NCBI RefSeq assembly: GCF_006227205.1
Contig: NZ_VCNG01000011.1
Coordinates: 62,001 to 126,000 of the forward strand
Direction: 5' to 3'
DNA from: Pseudomonas sp. ICMP22404
GTDB taxonomy: Bacteria; Pseudomonadota; Gammaproteobacteria; Pseudomonadales; Pseudomonadaceae
DNA: 64,000 bases
Below the pieces are notes generated by a model. The model did not search any database. It worked only from the letters and a program-made list of their open reading frames with translations, and was not told the DNA's origin. The translations under genes and the position numbers were made by a program. This document shows positions 34,346 to 42,741 of this stretch, piece by piece (within the stretch, counting starts at the first letter, position 1; the number at the start of each line of letters is the position of its first letter).

Positions 34346-35092
34346 ATGAATCATGCCCCTAACGCGGTCGCCCGCTTGCGCGACCAGCGCATCGATGAAG
34401 GCATCAAGCCGCTACAGGCCCGTGGCTGGCGCGCTCCCCGATGCAGCGCCTGCCGGGTGATCGAGAGCCACTGCCTGTGCGCCTGGCGTCCAAGCGTCGA
34501 AACCCGTTCCGGGGTCTGCCTGATCATGACCAACAAGGAAGTGTTCAAACCGAGCAACACCGGCTGGCTGATCGCCGATGTGGTGCGTGACAACCATGCC
34601 TTCATCTGGTCGCGCACCGAAGTTGACAAGCAACTGCTGGCGCTGCTCGACGACCCGCAATGGCAACCCTACCTGGTATTTCCCGGCGAATACGTCGAGC
34701 CATCGCGCGTCACCCAGACGGTGGACCTCGATCGTTCCAGGCGCCCACTGTTTATTCTGCTGGATGCCACCTGGACGGAGGCGCGCAAGATCTTCCGCAA
34801 GAGTCCGTATTTCGACCGCTTGCCGATCCTCAGCCTGCAACCCGACAAGCTGTCGCGCTACCGTTTGCGCCGTTCGACCCGCAGCGAGCATTTGTGCACC
34901 GCCGAAGTGGCGGCGCTGTGTCTCGAATTGGCGGGGGACAACGATGCCGCATCGGCCCTGGACGCTTATTTCGATGTGTTCAGCCAGCATTACCTGGGCG
35001 CCAAACGGCAGCAGGAGATGGATGTATCGACTCCGGCTCACGCCGAGCTGCGGCCCTTCATTCACGTATCCCAAGCGGTATTGGCCCCATAG
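34346..35092 (+). CDS. DTW-domain tRNA-uridine aminocarboxypropyltransferase
   Basis: 248 residues from ATG 34346 (the 34295 start gives an unconvincing extension). The signature DATW lies at 140-143; Cys33, Cys36, Cys43 and Cys45 form a likely zinc site. DTW proteins add aminocarboxypropyl groups to uridine in tRNA using S-adenosylmethionine (TapT in E. coli). Confidence 0.85.
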   Translation: MNHAPNAVARLRDQRIDEGIKPLQARGWRAPRCSACRVIESHCLCAWRPSVETRSGVCLIMTNKEVFKPSNTGWLIADVVRDNHAFIWSRTEVDKQLLALLDDPQWQPYLVFPGEYVEPSRVTQTVDLDRSRRPLFILLDATWTEARKIFRKSPYFDRLPILSLQPDKLSRYRLRRSTRSEHLCTAEVAALCLELAGDNDAASALDAYFDVFSQHYLGAKRQQEMDVSTPAHAELRPFIHVSQAVLAP

Positions 35093-35264
35093 TGGCTCAT
35101 ACTCAGGGCCGTGATGGCTGTGCTGCTTGACCACCCCGGCTGCGCTGGGCATGCTTGGCGCCGACCAGGTGCAGCCGAAGTTCGAAACGCTGCGCGGTGT
35201 CTTGAGTTGTTTTGGCGGGGCGCGATTGCATCGGGTCCCCCATAAAAACAGGATCATTTGAAAA

Positions 35265-35918
35265 ATGGCCACATACGAAATCCTGATCGCCGATGACCAT
35301 CCGCTCTTTCGCAGCGCGTTGCATCAGGCGGTGACCCTGGGCCTTGGCCCGGCTGTCCGGCTGACGGAGGTGGCCAGTATTGCGGAGTTGGAGACTCGGC
35401 TGACCGAAAAGGCCGACTGGGATCTGGTCCTGCTGGACCTGAACATGCCTGGCGCGTACGGTTTTTCCGGGCTGGTGCTGTTGCGGGGGCAGTATCCGCA
35501 GATACCGGTGGTGATGGTATCCGCCCAGGAAGAGGCCTCGGTGATGGTCAAGGCCCGGGAGTTCGGCGCCAGTGGGTTCATACCCAAGTCGAGTTCTCTG
35601 GAGATGATTCAGCAGGCCGTGAGGAAAGTCCTGGACGGCGACGCCGCCTGGCCACCCCAGGCGTTCGAAGCGGTGAGCGTGTCCGAGGAGGCCAAGGCCG
35701 CCAGCGAGGGCCTGGCCAGTCTCACGCCGCAGCAGTTCCGAGTGCTGACCATGGTCTGTGAAGGTTTGTTGAACAAGCAGATCGCCTATGAATTGAACGT
35801 GTCGGAGGCCACTATCAAGGCCCACGTGACGGCGATCTTTCGTAAACTGAATGTGCGCACCCGGACCCAGGCGGCCCTGTTGCTGCAACAACTTGAGTCA
35901 ATTTCACCGCAGTCATAG
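35265..35918 (+). CDS. erdR: LuxR-type response regulator ErdR-like
   Basis: 217 residues: receiver domain with acidic Asp10/Asp11 and phosphoacceptor Asp58 (LLDLNMPG), then a C-terminal LuxR HTH (LTPQQFRVLTMVCEGLLNKQ; EATIKAHVTAIFRKL). ErdR-type regulators control ethanol/acetate use in Pseudomonas; symbol given from family and context. No sensor kinase is adjacent. Confidence 0.82.
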   Translation: MATYEILIADDHPLFRSALHQAVTLGLGPAVRLTEVASIAELETRLTEKADWDLVLLDLNMPGAYGFSGLVLLRGQYPQIPVVMVSAQEEASVMVKAREFGASGFIPKSSSLEMIQQAVRKVLDGDAAWPPQAFEAVSVSEEAKAASEGLASLTPQQFRVLTMVCEGLLNKQIAYELNVSEATIKAHVTAIFRKLNVRTRTQAALLLQQLESISPQS

Positions 35919-35989
35919 CGTTTTTATTCACGCTTTTTTGACTAGGGTTGAATTAGCTTTCCCACTTCTTTCAATCAGTTGCCCATCCT

Positions 35990-36352
35990 ATGTCACCTTT
36001 TAAAGGCCAAACCGGCCTGAAACGCATCCTGAATGCTTCTGGCTACTCCCTGGACGGCCTGCGCGCCGCCTTCACTGGTGAAGCGGCATTCCGTCAACTG
36101 GTGCTGCTCAATGTCATCCTCATTCCGCTGTCGTTCTTCCTGAATGTCAGCCGTGTCGAACAGGCGCTGCTGATTGCGGTCTGCCTGCTGGCCTTGATCG
36201 TGGAGTTGCTGAACTCGGCAGTGGAAGCGGCCATCGATCGCATTTCCCTGGAACTGCACCCCTTGTCGAAAAACGCCAAGGACATGGGCAGTGCCGCTCA
36301 GCTTGTCGCCTTGACCATGATTGCCCTGGTGTGGGGTCTGGTGCTCCTTTAA
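35990..36352 (+). CDS. dgkA: Diacylglycerol kinase
   Basis: 120 residues with three membrane helices and the DgkA core NSAVEAAIDRISLELHPLSK, KDMGSAAQ. It recycles diacylglycerol made during periplasmic glucan or LPS modification. It converges end to end with the LysR gene with no gap. Confidence 0.93.
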   Translation: MSPFKGQTGLKRILNASGYSLDGLRAAFTGEAAFRQLVLLNVILIPLSFFLNVSRVEQALLIAVCLLALIVELLNSAVEAAIDRISLELHPLSKNAKDMGSAAQLVALTMIALVWGLVLL

Positions 36353-37279
36353 TCAGGCAATGGCCGGCAGCACGATTTCGTCGCTGCGCTGCGCCCCGGC
36401 GGTGAATGCCCGACACAGTTCGAGGAATTCGCGCATCGCCGAGGTCTGGTATTTCTGTTTGTGCCAGATGAAATAGAATTGCCGCGCCAGGTCCATGTCC
36501 GGCGTTTCCACTGGCACCAGGCTGCCGCGCCGGAATGCGTCGCGCAACGCCAGGCGTGAGATGCAGCCAATCCCCAAACCGGATTCCACGGCGCGCTTGA
36601 TGGCTTCGGTGTGTTCCAGCTCCAGGCGGATGTTCAGCGCGCTGCGGTGGTGGCGCATGGCTTGATCGAACGTCAGTCGGGTGCCGGAGCCCTGTTCCCG
36701 CAGAATCCATGCTTCGTGGGTCAACTCCTCCATGGTTGCCTGGCCGCGCTTGGCCAGCGGGTGCTGAGGTGCGCAGAACACCACCAGCTCGTCCTCGACC
36801 CAGCTCTGTACTTCGATGTCCGGGTGGCTGCAATCGCCCTCGATTAGACCCAGATCAATTTCATAGTGGGCGACCTGGTGCACGATATTGGCAGTGTTCT
36901 GCACATGCAGCTTCACTTGGCTTTCCGGATGGCGCTGCATGAAGCCGCCGATCAGCAGGGTCGCCAGGTAATTGCCGATGGTCAGGGTCGCGCCGACCGC
37001 CAGTGAGCCGAAGCCGGACTTGCCGTTGAGCAGGTCTTCAATCTCCTTGGCCTGGTCCAGCAGCGCCACCGCCTGGGGCAACAGCTGTTTACCCAAGGCA
37101 TTGAGGCTCAGGCGCTTGCCGGCGCGGTCGAACAACTGGCAGCTGGATTGCCGTTCCAGTTCGGTAATGGAAGTGCTGGCGGCCGATTGCGACAGATTGA
37201 GCTGGCCCGCGGCACGGGAAACGCTCTCTTGCTGGGCGACGGCGACAAAGACCTGGAGTTGACGTAGAGTAAATCGCAT
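36353..37279 (-). CDS. finR: LysR regulator FinR-like, divergent from fpr
   Basis: 308 residues: N-terminal LysR HTH (FTLRQLQVFVAVAQQESVSR) and a substrate-binding domain. Divergent from fpr with a 121-base intergenic region, the arrangement in which FinR activates fpr under oxidative or iron stress in P. putida; the symbol is inferred from that context. Confidence 0.78.
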   Translation of the reverse strand: MRFTLRQLQVFVAVAQQESVSRAAGQLNLSQSAASTSITELERQSSCQLFDRAGKRLSLNALGKQLLPQAVALLDQAKEIEDLLNGKSGFGSLAVGATLTIGNYLATLLIGGFMQRHPESQVKLHVQNTANIVHQVAHYEIDLGLIEGDCSHPDIEVQSWVEDELVVFCAPQHPLAKRGQATMEELTHEAWILREQGSGTRLTFDQAMRHHRSALNIRLELEHTEAIKRAVESGLGIGCISRLALRDAFRRGSLVPVETPDMDLARQFYFIWHKQKYQTSAMREFLELCRAFTAGAQRSDEIVLPAIA

Positions 37280-37400
37280 ATCGATATAACCGATAACCCT
37301 TATCTTAATAATTCAGTTAACAGATATTGTCGCCGCCATTAGAATGCGATGCAAATGCGCATATAACGACGCAGGCATCATTCCCAGGAGTCCCACGTAC

Positions 37401-38180
37401 ATGAGCAACATGAACCACGAGCGTGTCCTCAGTGTTCATCACTGGAACGACACTCTGTTCAGCTTCAAGTGCACCCGCGATCCGGGCCTGCGCTTCGAGA
37501 ACGGTCAGTTCGTGATGATCGGCCTGCAACAGCCCAACGGCCGCCCGCTTATGCGTGCTTACTCGATCGCCAGCCCGAACTGGGAAGAGCATCTCGAGTT
37601 CTTCAGCATCAAGGTGCCTGATGGCCCGCTGACTTCCCAGCTGCAGCATCTGAAGGAAGGCGACGAGATCATCATCAGCAAGAAACCCACCGGCACCCTG
37701 GTGCTGGATGACCTCAAGCCTGGCAAGCACCTGTACCTGCTCAGCACCGGCACCGGCCTGGCGCCGTTCATGAGCGTCATCCAGGATCCGGAAACCTACG
37801 AGCGTTTCGAAAAAGTGATCCTGTGCCACGGCGTGCGTTACGTCAATGAAGTCGCCTACCGCGAATTCATCACCGAGCACCTGCCGCAGAACGAATTCTT
37901 CGGCGAAGCGCTGCGGGAAAAGTTGATCTACTACCCAACCGTAACCCGTGAGCCGTTCGAGAACGAAGGCCGTCTGACCGACCTGATGCGCAGCGGCAAG
38001 CTGTTCCGCGACATCGGCCTGCCGCCGATCAATCCGCAGGACGACCGCGCCATGCTGTGTGGCAGCCCGAGCATGCTGGATGAAACCAGCGAAGTGCTCA
38101 ACAGCTTCGGCCTGACCGTTTCCCCGCGTATGCGCGAGCCGGGTGACTACCTGATCGAGCGGGCGTTTGTAGAGAAGTAA
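37401..38180 (+). CDS. fpr: Ferredoxin-NADP+ reductase
   Basis: 259 residues, FAD/NAD(P) reductase with RAYSIASPNWEE (FAD binding) and LLSTGTGLAPFMSVI (NADP). It transfers electrons between NADPH and ferredoxin or flavodoxin. ATG 37401 has AGGAG at 37386-37390 and the usual N-terminus MSNMNHERVL; the earlier in-frame ATG at 37344 is rejected. Confidence 0.95.
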   Translation: MSNMNHERVLSVHHWNDTLFSFKCTRDPGLRFENGQFVMIGLQQPNGRPLMRAYSIASPNWEEHLEFFSIKVPDGPLTSQLQHLKEGDEIIISKKPTGTLVLDDLKPGKHLYLLSTGTGLAPFMSVIQDPETYERFEKVILCHGVRYVNEVAYREFITEHLPQNEFFGEALREKLIYYPTVTREPFENEGRLTDLMRSGKLFRDIGLPPINPQDDRAMLCGSPSMLDETSEVLNSFGLTVSPRMREPGDYLIERAFVEK

Positions 38181-38204
38181 CCTGATTTGGTGGCTGACAG
38201 GCCG

Positions 38205-38300
38205 TCATCGCGAGCAGGCTCGCTCCCACAGGGTTCTGTGTTGATTCATATCTCAAGAACAACCCTGGACCCTCTGTGGGAGCGAGCCTGCTCGCGATGA
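38205..38300. repeat. REP doublet downstream of fpr
   Basis: Inverted copies of GGGAGCGAGCCTGCTCGCGA about 50 bases apart, between fpr and its terminator. Confidence 0.9.
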
Positions 38301-38328
38301 AAGCGACTCGGTACAACTGAAAGCACCA

Positions 38329-38369
38329 AAAAAGCCCGCGTTGCCTGATGAAGGCAACGCGGGCTTTTT
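38329..38369. terminator. Bidirectional terminator between fpr and trmO
   Basis: 12-bp stem GCCCGCGTTGCC/GGCAACGCGGGC, seven-base loop, A run before and T run after; convergent genes on both sides. Confidence 0.92.
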
Positions 38370-38381
38370 CGTTTCTGGCGG

Positions 38382-39080
38382 TCACGGCCGGACGGGAACG
38401 ACCTCCAGCACCCGGATCAACCCCGGTTGCGGGTAGTGCCAACGGACATCCAGGTCCCAGAACTGCGCACCATATTCCCGCTCTGCTGCAGGAGCCTGGT
38501 ACGCCGGGCGTGGATCCTGAGCCAGGCATTGTTCGATCAACTCCACCAGGGGCTCCTCCAGGCGCATGGCGTGGTCTCGCGCCTGAAGCAGCGCTGAGTC
38601 TGTCCACTGCACCGGAATCAACCCAGGCGCCGCGCTGGCGATGTGGTTGGTCGCCGAGCCGACGATGTCGGCGTAGGGCACGTAGGGCTTGATGTCCAGC
38701 ACCGGCGTGCCGTCCAGCAGGTCGATGCCCGAGAGCCACAGCCGGCCGGCTTCGACCCGTTCCAGCTTGACCACCGACTGGCCGATGCCATTGGGGCGAT
38801 GGGTGGCGCGGGTGGCAAACACCCCCATGGACTTGTTACCGCCCAGGCGCGGCGGGCGCACCTTCAAGCGCGGCTTGTCTTCCAGGGCCTGGTGGAACAG
38901 GAACAACAGCCAGACGTGACTGACTTGTTCCAGGCCCTGCACCGCATCGCCCTGGTCGAACGGCGCCACCAGCTCCAGCACGCCTCGTGCGGCCGGGGCC
39001 AGTTGGGGTTGGCGGGGGATGGCGAACTTCTCCTTGAAGCAGGAGCGGACGAAGCCGATGGGGGACACCGTGTAGGTCAT
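38382..39080 (-). CDS. trmO: tRNA methyltransferase TrmO (TsaA/YaeB family)
   Basis: 232 residues with PIGFVRSCFKEKFAIPRQPQ at the N-terminus and the TrmO core ATRATHRPNGIGQSVVKLE. It N6-methylates t6A37 in tRNA-Thr using S-adenosylmethionine. Confidence 0.9.
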   Translation of the reverse strand: MTYTVSPIGFVRSCFKEKFAIPRQPQLAPAARGVLELVAPFDQGDAVQGLEQVSHVWLLFLFHQALEDKPRLKVRPPRLGGNKSMGVFATRATHRPNGIGQSVVKLERVEAGRLWLSGIDLLDGTPVLDIKPYVPYADIVGSATNHIASAAPGLIPVQWTDSALLQARDHAMRLEEPLVELIEQCLAQDPRPAYQAPAAEREYGAQFWDLDVRWHYPQPGLIRVLEVVPVRP

Positions 39081-39089
39081 GGGTCGGAG

Positions 39090-39551
39090 TCAGCCGCGAA
39101 CGCGCAGCGTCAGCCCCTTGAGGAAGTTACGCAGCAACTGGTCGCCACACGGACGGTAGTTGGTGTGGCCGAACTTGCGAAACAGGGCACTCAGTTCCGG
39201 TTTGGACACCGGGAACTCGGCGGCCTTGAGGATCGCGTGCAGATCGTCTTCTTTCAGCTCGAAGGCTACCCTCAGCTTCTTGAGGATGATGTTGTTGGTC
39301 ACCGGTACTTCGATGGGCTGTGGCGGGCGACTTTCGTCCTTGCCACGCTTGAAGATCACCAGGCCATCGAGAAAGTGCGCCATGACCTCGTCAGGGCAGA
39401 ACACGAAGCCTTCTTCTTCATCTTTCTTGAGATAACCCGCCAGGTCCGCAAGGGACACGTCCAGGCCGCCCAGTTTGATGATCTCGATGACTTTCTTGTC
39501 GCTGATGTCGAGCATGTAGCGCACGCTGCGCAGTACGTCGTTGTGAATCAT
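39090..39551 (-). CDS. DUF1456 protein, YehS-like
   Basis: 153 residues from ATG 39551 (an upstream extension to 39791 is not coding). Two DUF1456 repeats (MIHNDVLRSVRYMLDISDKK and TNNIILKKLRVAFELKEDDL). Function unknown; in E. coli yehS is uncharacterised. Confidence 0.88.
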   Translation of the reverse strand: MIHNDVLRSVRYMLDISDKKVIEIIKLGGLDVSLADLAGYLKKDEEEGFVFCPDEVMAHFLDGLVIFKRGKDESRPPQPIEVPVTNNIILKKLRVAFELKEDDLHAILKAAEFPVSKPELSALFRKFGHTNYRPCGDQLLRNFLKGLTLRVRG

Positions 39552-39607
39552 GTTCAATCCTGATCGATCGGCAATGGGCGCCCCAGACGGCTGCGGCGCC
39601 GAAAAAA

Positions 39608-40318
39608 TTAGAATTTCTCTTTGGCAGACAGGTAGCGCCACTGGCCCGGCTGTACCTTGCCGATGGATACGCCGCCGATGCGGATGCGCCGAATGGCGAC
39701 CACCTTGAGGCCGACGGCCTGGCAGAGCAGGGCGAGGATGCCCGGTTGCGGGTTCTTCATGGCGAAGCGCAGGCGGTTCTCGTTCTGCCAACTGGCCTTG
39801 ACCGCCGGCAATTCCTTGCCTTTGTAGGTCAGACCATGGTTCAGGCGATTCAGGCCATGGGCGACCATCTCGCCTTCGACTTCCACCACATATTCCTGCT
39901 CGATCTTGGCGGCGTCGGCGGTGAGCTTGCGCAGGATCTTCCAGTCCTGGGTGAACACCAGCAGGCCGCTGGCGTTGGCCTGCAGGTCGGCGCTGGCGGT
40001 CAGGCGCAGGAAATGCCCTTTGAGCGGGCGTTTGCCGAAGCGGTGTTCTTCGCTCAGCGTCTCCGGTTTGAGGGTGGCCATTGCCGTGTCGGTATCCATG
40101 CCGGCCGGGACGTTCATCAGGATCGTCACCGGTTCCGGCGCGGTGGCCTTGGCCTCGGGGTCAAGCTCGACGCGTTGGGCGTCGACCTTGAATTGCGGCT
40201 CGTCGACGACTTCACCGTCCACGGTGACCCAGCCACCTTCAATGAACAGCTCAGCCTCCCGACGGGAACAGCCGACAAGTTCGATGAGGCGTTTGGAGAG
40301 GCGAATCGGGTCAGTCAT
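39608..40318 (-). CDS. RsuA-family rRNA pseudouridine synthase
   Basis: 236 residues: S4 RNA-binding domain at the front (RLSKRLIELVGCSRREAELF) and a pseudouridine synthase domain with Asp111 in the ADLQANASGLLVFTQDW block, the position of the catalytic Asp. Start chosen at ATG 40318 because the extra 22 residues to 40384 lack a ribosome site. Target base in rRNA cannot be told. Confidence 0.85.
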   Translation of the reverse strand: MTDPIRLSKRLIELVGCSRREAELFIEGGWVTVDGEVVDEPQFKVDAQRVELDPEAKATAPEPVTILMNVPAGMDTDTAMATLKPETLSEEHRFGKRPLKGHFLRLTASADLQANASGLLVFTQDWKILRKLTADAAKIEQEYVVEVEGEMVAHGLNRLNHGLTYKGKELPAVKASWQNENRLRFAMKNPQPGILALLCQAVGLKVVAIRRIRIGGVSIGKVQPGQWRYLSAKEKF

Positions 40319-40393
40319 GACAGGGCCGTAACAAAAAGAGGGGGGACATTGTACCTGCCTGGCGCCGGTTAATCGCGTGTCCATTTGTCTCGT

Positions 40394-40867
40394 CTACCCG
40401 CGCTGGGCCTTCAGGTCTGGCTGCCTGTAGCGCATGTGCAGCAATGGGTAGGGCTGGTTCATGCCGTCCCGTGCCGAACGGCCGACCACTTCGAAGCCTT
40501 GCTTGAGATAGAAGCCCAGGGCTTGTGGGTTCTGTTCGTTGACGTCCAGTTGATCGGCATTCAAGTGGTCCATGGCATAGCGCAGTAATTGCTTGCCCAA
40601 ACCTTGGCCGCGGTGTTGCGGGTCGATGAACAGCATCTCGACCTTGCCGGCCGCGACACCGGCGAAACCGGTGATACGTTGGCGGCCATCCCGGGTGCAG
40701 ATCAACATCACGGCATCCAGGTAACGGGTGAGCACCAGGTTTTTCAGCAGCTCGATGTAGCTGTCCGGCAGAAAGTCATGGGTAGCCCGTACCGACGCCT
40801 CCCAGACTTGGGTCAGTTCCTGATAATCGCTGGGTTTCGGTGTGTGGATGACCGAATGCTGGCGCAT
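40394..40867 (-). CDS. GNAT acetyltransferase
   Basis: 157 residues with IDPQHRGQGLGKQLLRYAM, the acetyl-CoA binding motif A. YjaB-like size and pattern; substrate unknown. Its promoter region is beside the terminator of rimO. Confidence 0.8.
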   Translation of the reverse strand: MRQHSVIHTPKPSDYQELTQVWEASVRATHDFLPDSYIELLKNLVLTRYLDAVMLICTRDGRQRITGFAGVAAGKVEMLFIDPQHRGQGLGKQLLRYAMDHLNADQLDVNEQNPQALGFYLKQGFEVVGRSARDGMNQPYPLLHMRYRQPDLKAQRG

Positions 40868-40917
40868 GCCCGCCTGTTCCTTGTGCTGGATGTCCTGGGT
40901 TTACCCATACGATAGCC

Positions 40918-40956
40918 GTAAAAAAGCCCCGCATCTTGTTGCAAGAGCGGGGCTTA
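40918..40956 (-). terminator. Terminator downstream of rimO
   Basis: Stem AAGCCCCGC/GCGGGGCTT with T run on the minus strand, some 170 bases after the rimO stop. Confidence 0.8.
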
Positions 40957-40983
40957 TCAATTTTTGCCTGAATATGAGAACCC

Positions 40984-41073
40984 TGTGGGAGCCGAGCTTG
41001 CTCGCGATAGCGTCGGATCAGCTGGTCTCTCATTCGGCTGACACACCGCTATCGCGAGCAAGCTTGACTCCCA
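40984..41073. repeat. REP doublet (degenerate)
   Basis: TGTGGGAGCCGAGCTTGCTC and an inverted copy with one extra base (GACTCCCACA). A diverged doublet between GNAT and rimO genes. Confidence 0.85.
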
Positions 41074-41127
41074 CAGGTTCCTCATCGGCTCCCACGGGTA
41101 CAGCGGTGGTCCGTCAAACCAGTCAGA

Positions 41128-42468
41128 TCAGTTGATCTGTTCAGCCCACAAATCATACTCATCGGCATCGGTCACCTTGCACCAGACCTTGTCGCCAGGC
41201 TTGAGGTTGCTGCCGTTGTCGATGAAGACGTTGCCATCGATTTCCGGGGCGTCGAAGAAGCAGCGGCCGACGGCGCCTTGCTCGTCCACTTCATCCACCA
41301 GCACTTCGATTTCACGGCCGATGCGCATTTGCAGACGTGCCGAGCTGATGGCCTGCTGATGCGCCATGAAGCGCTCCCAACGGTCTTGCTTGACGTCATC
41401 CGGTACCACGTCCAGGTCCAGGTCGTTGGCGGGTGCGCCGTCGACCGGCGAATACTGGAAGCAGCCGACGCGGTCGAGCTGGGCTTCGGTCAGCCAGTCC
41501 AGCAGGTACTGGAAGTCCTCTTCAGTTTCGCCGGGGAAACCGACGATGAAGGTCGAGCGGATGATCAGGTCCGGGCAGATCTCGCGCCAGTTCTTGATGC
41601 GCGCCAGGGTCTTGTCTTCGAACGCCGGGCGTTTCATGGCCTTGAGGACTTTCGGGCTGGCGTGCTGGAACGGGATGTCCAGGTACGGCAGGATCTTGCC
41701 GGCGGCCATCAGCGGGATCAGTTCATCCACATGCGGGTACGGGTAGACGTAATGCAGGCGGACCCAGACGCCCAGGGTGCTGAGGGCTTCGCACAGTTCG
41801 GTCATGCGGGTCTTCACCGGCGCACCGTTCCAGAAGCCAGTGCGGTATTTCACGTCGACGCCGTAGGCGCTGGTGTCCTGGGAGATCACCAGCAGTTCCT
41901 TGACGCCGGCCTTGACCAGGCGCTGGGCTTCGTCGAGCACATCGCCCACCGGGCGGCTCACCAGCTTGCCGCGCATCGACGGAATGATGCAGAAGCTGCA
42001 GCTGTGATTGCAGCCTTCGGAAATCTTCAGGTAAGCGTAGTGACGCGGGGTCAGCTTGATGCCTTGTGGCGGCACCAGGTCGATCAGCGGGTTGTGGTCC
42101 TGCTTCGGTGGCACCACGTCGTGCACCGCGTTGACCACCTGCTCGTACTGCTGTGGACCGGTCACGGCCAGCACACTTGGGTGCACGTCGCGGATGTTGC
42201 CTTCTTCCACGCCCATGCAGCCGGTGACGATGACCTTGCCGTTTTCCTTGATGGCTTCGCCGATCACTTCCAGGGACTCGGCCTTGGCCGAATCGATGAA
42301 GCCACAGGTATTGACCACTACCACATCGGCGTCCTGATACGTGGACACGACGTCATAGCCTTCCATGCGCAGCTGGGTCAGGATGCGTTCGGAGTCGACC
42401 AGAGCCTTTGGGCAACCCAGGGATACGAAGCCGACCTTCGGATTGGCTGGCGCGGTAGTGGTGGACAT
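41128..42468 (-). CDS. rimO: Ribosomal protein S12 methylthiotransferase
   Basis: 446 residues, radical-SAM methylthiotransferase. N-terminal Cys19, Cys55 and Cys84 and the radical-SAM triad Cys153, Cys157, Cys160 (CNHSCSFC) are all present; a TRAM domain ends the protein. It modifies Asp in S12. Confidence 0.96.
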   Translation of the reverse strand: MSTTTAPANPKVGFVSLGCPKALVDSERILTQLRMEGYDVVSTYQDADVVVVNTCGFIDSAKAESLEVIGEAIKENGKVIVTGCMGVEEGNIRDVHPSVLAVTGPQQYEQVVNAVHDVVPPKQDHNPLIDLVPPQGIKLTPRHYAYLKISEGCNHSCSFCIIPSMRGKLVSRPVGDVLDEAQRLVKAGVKELLVISQDTSAYGVDVKYRTGFWNGAPVKTRMTELCEALSTLGVWVRLHYVYPYPHVDELIPLMAAGKILPYLDIPFQHASPKVLKAMKRPAFEDKTLARIKNWREICPDLIIRSTFIVGFPGETEEDFQYLLDWLTEAQLDRVGCFQYSPVDGAPANDLDLDVVPDDVKQDRWERFMAHQQAISSARLQMRIGREIEVLVDEVDEQGAVGRCFFDAPEIDGNVFIDNGSNLKPGDKVWCKVTDADEYDLWAEQIN

Positions 42469-42741
42469 GTCTAACCTCGGTGTAAGGGGATCGTCTCTTG
42501 CCGAGACAGGGCGCCTGACGCGCCTCTGATCAAAAAGTGCGCAATTCTAGCGATGGACGAGGCAGTTGACCAGCTTTATACGGGGAAAAACGACGAGTGC
42601 TGCGCTATGCTTCGCGCCTTTGTGCTTTATCGGTTTTTATAGTCAACGAAATACCTGTTACGAGATGTAAAACGGTACATGCTGCGTCATCAAGCATAGT
42701 GCTTCGTTCAAGAAGACAGGTCTGGGAATCGGGAGTGTTGG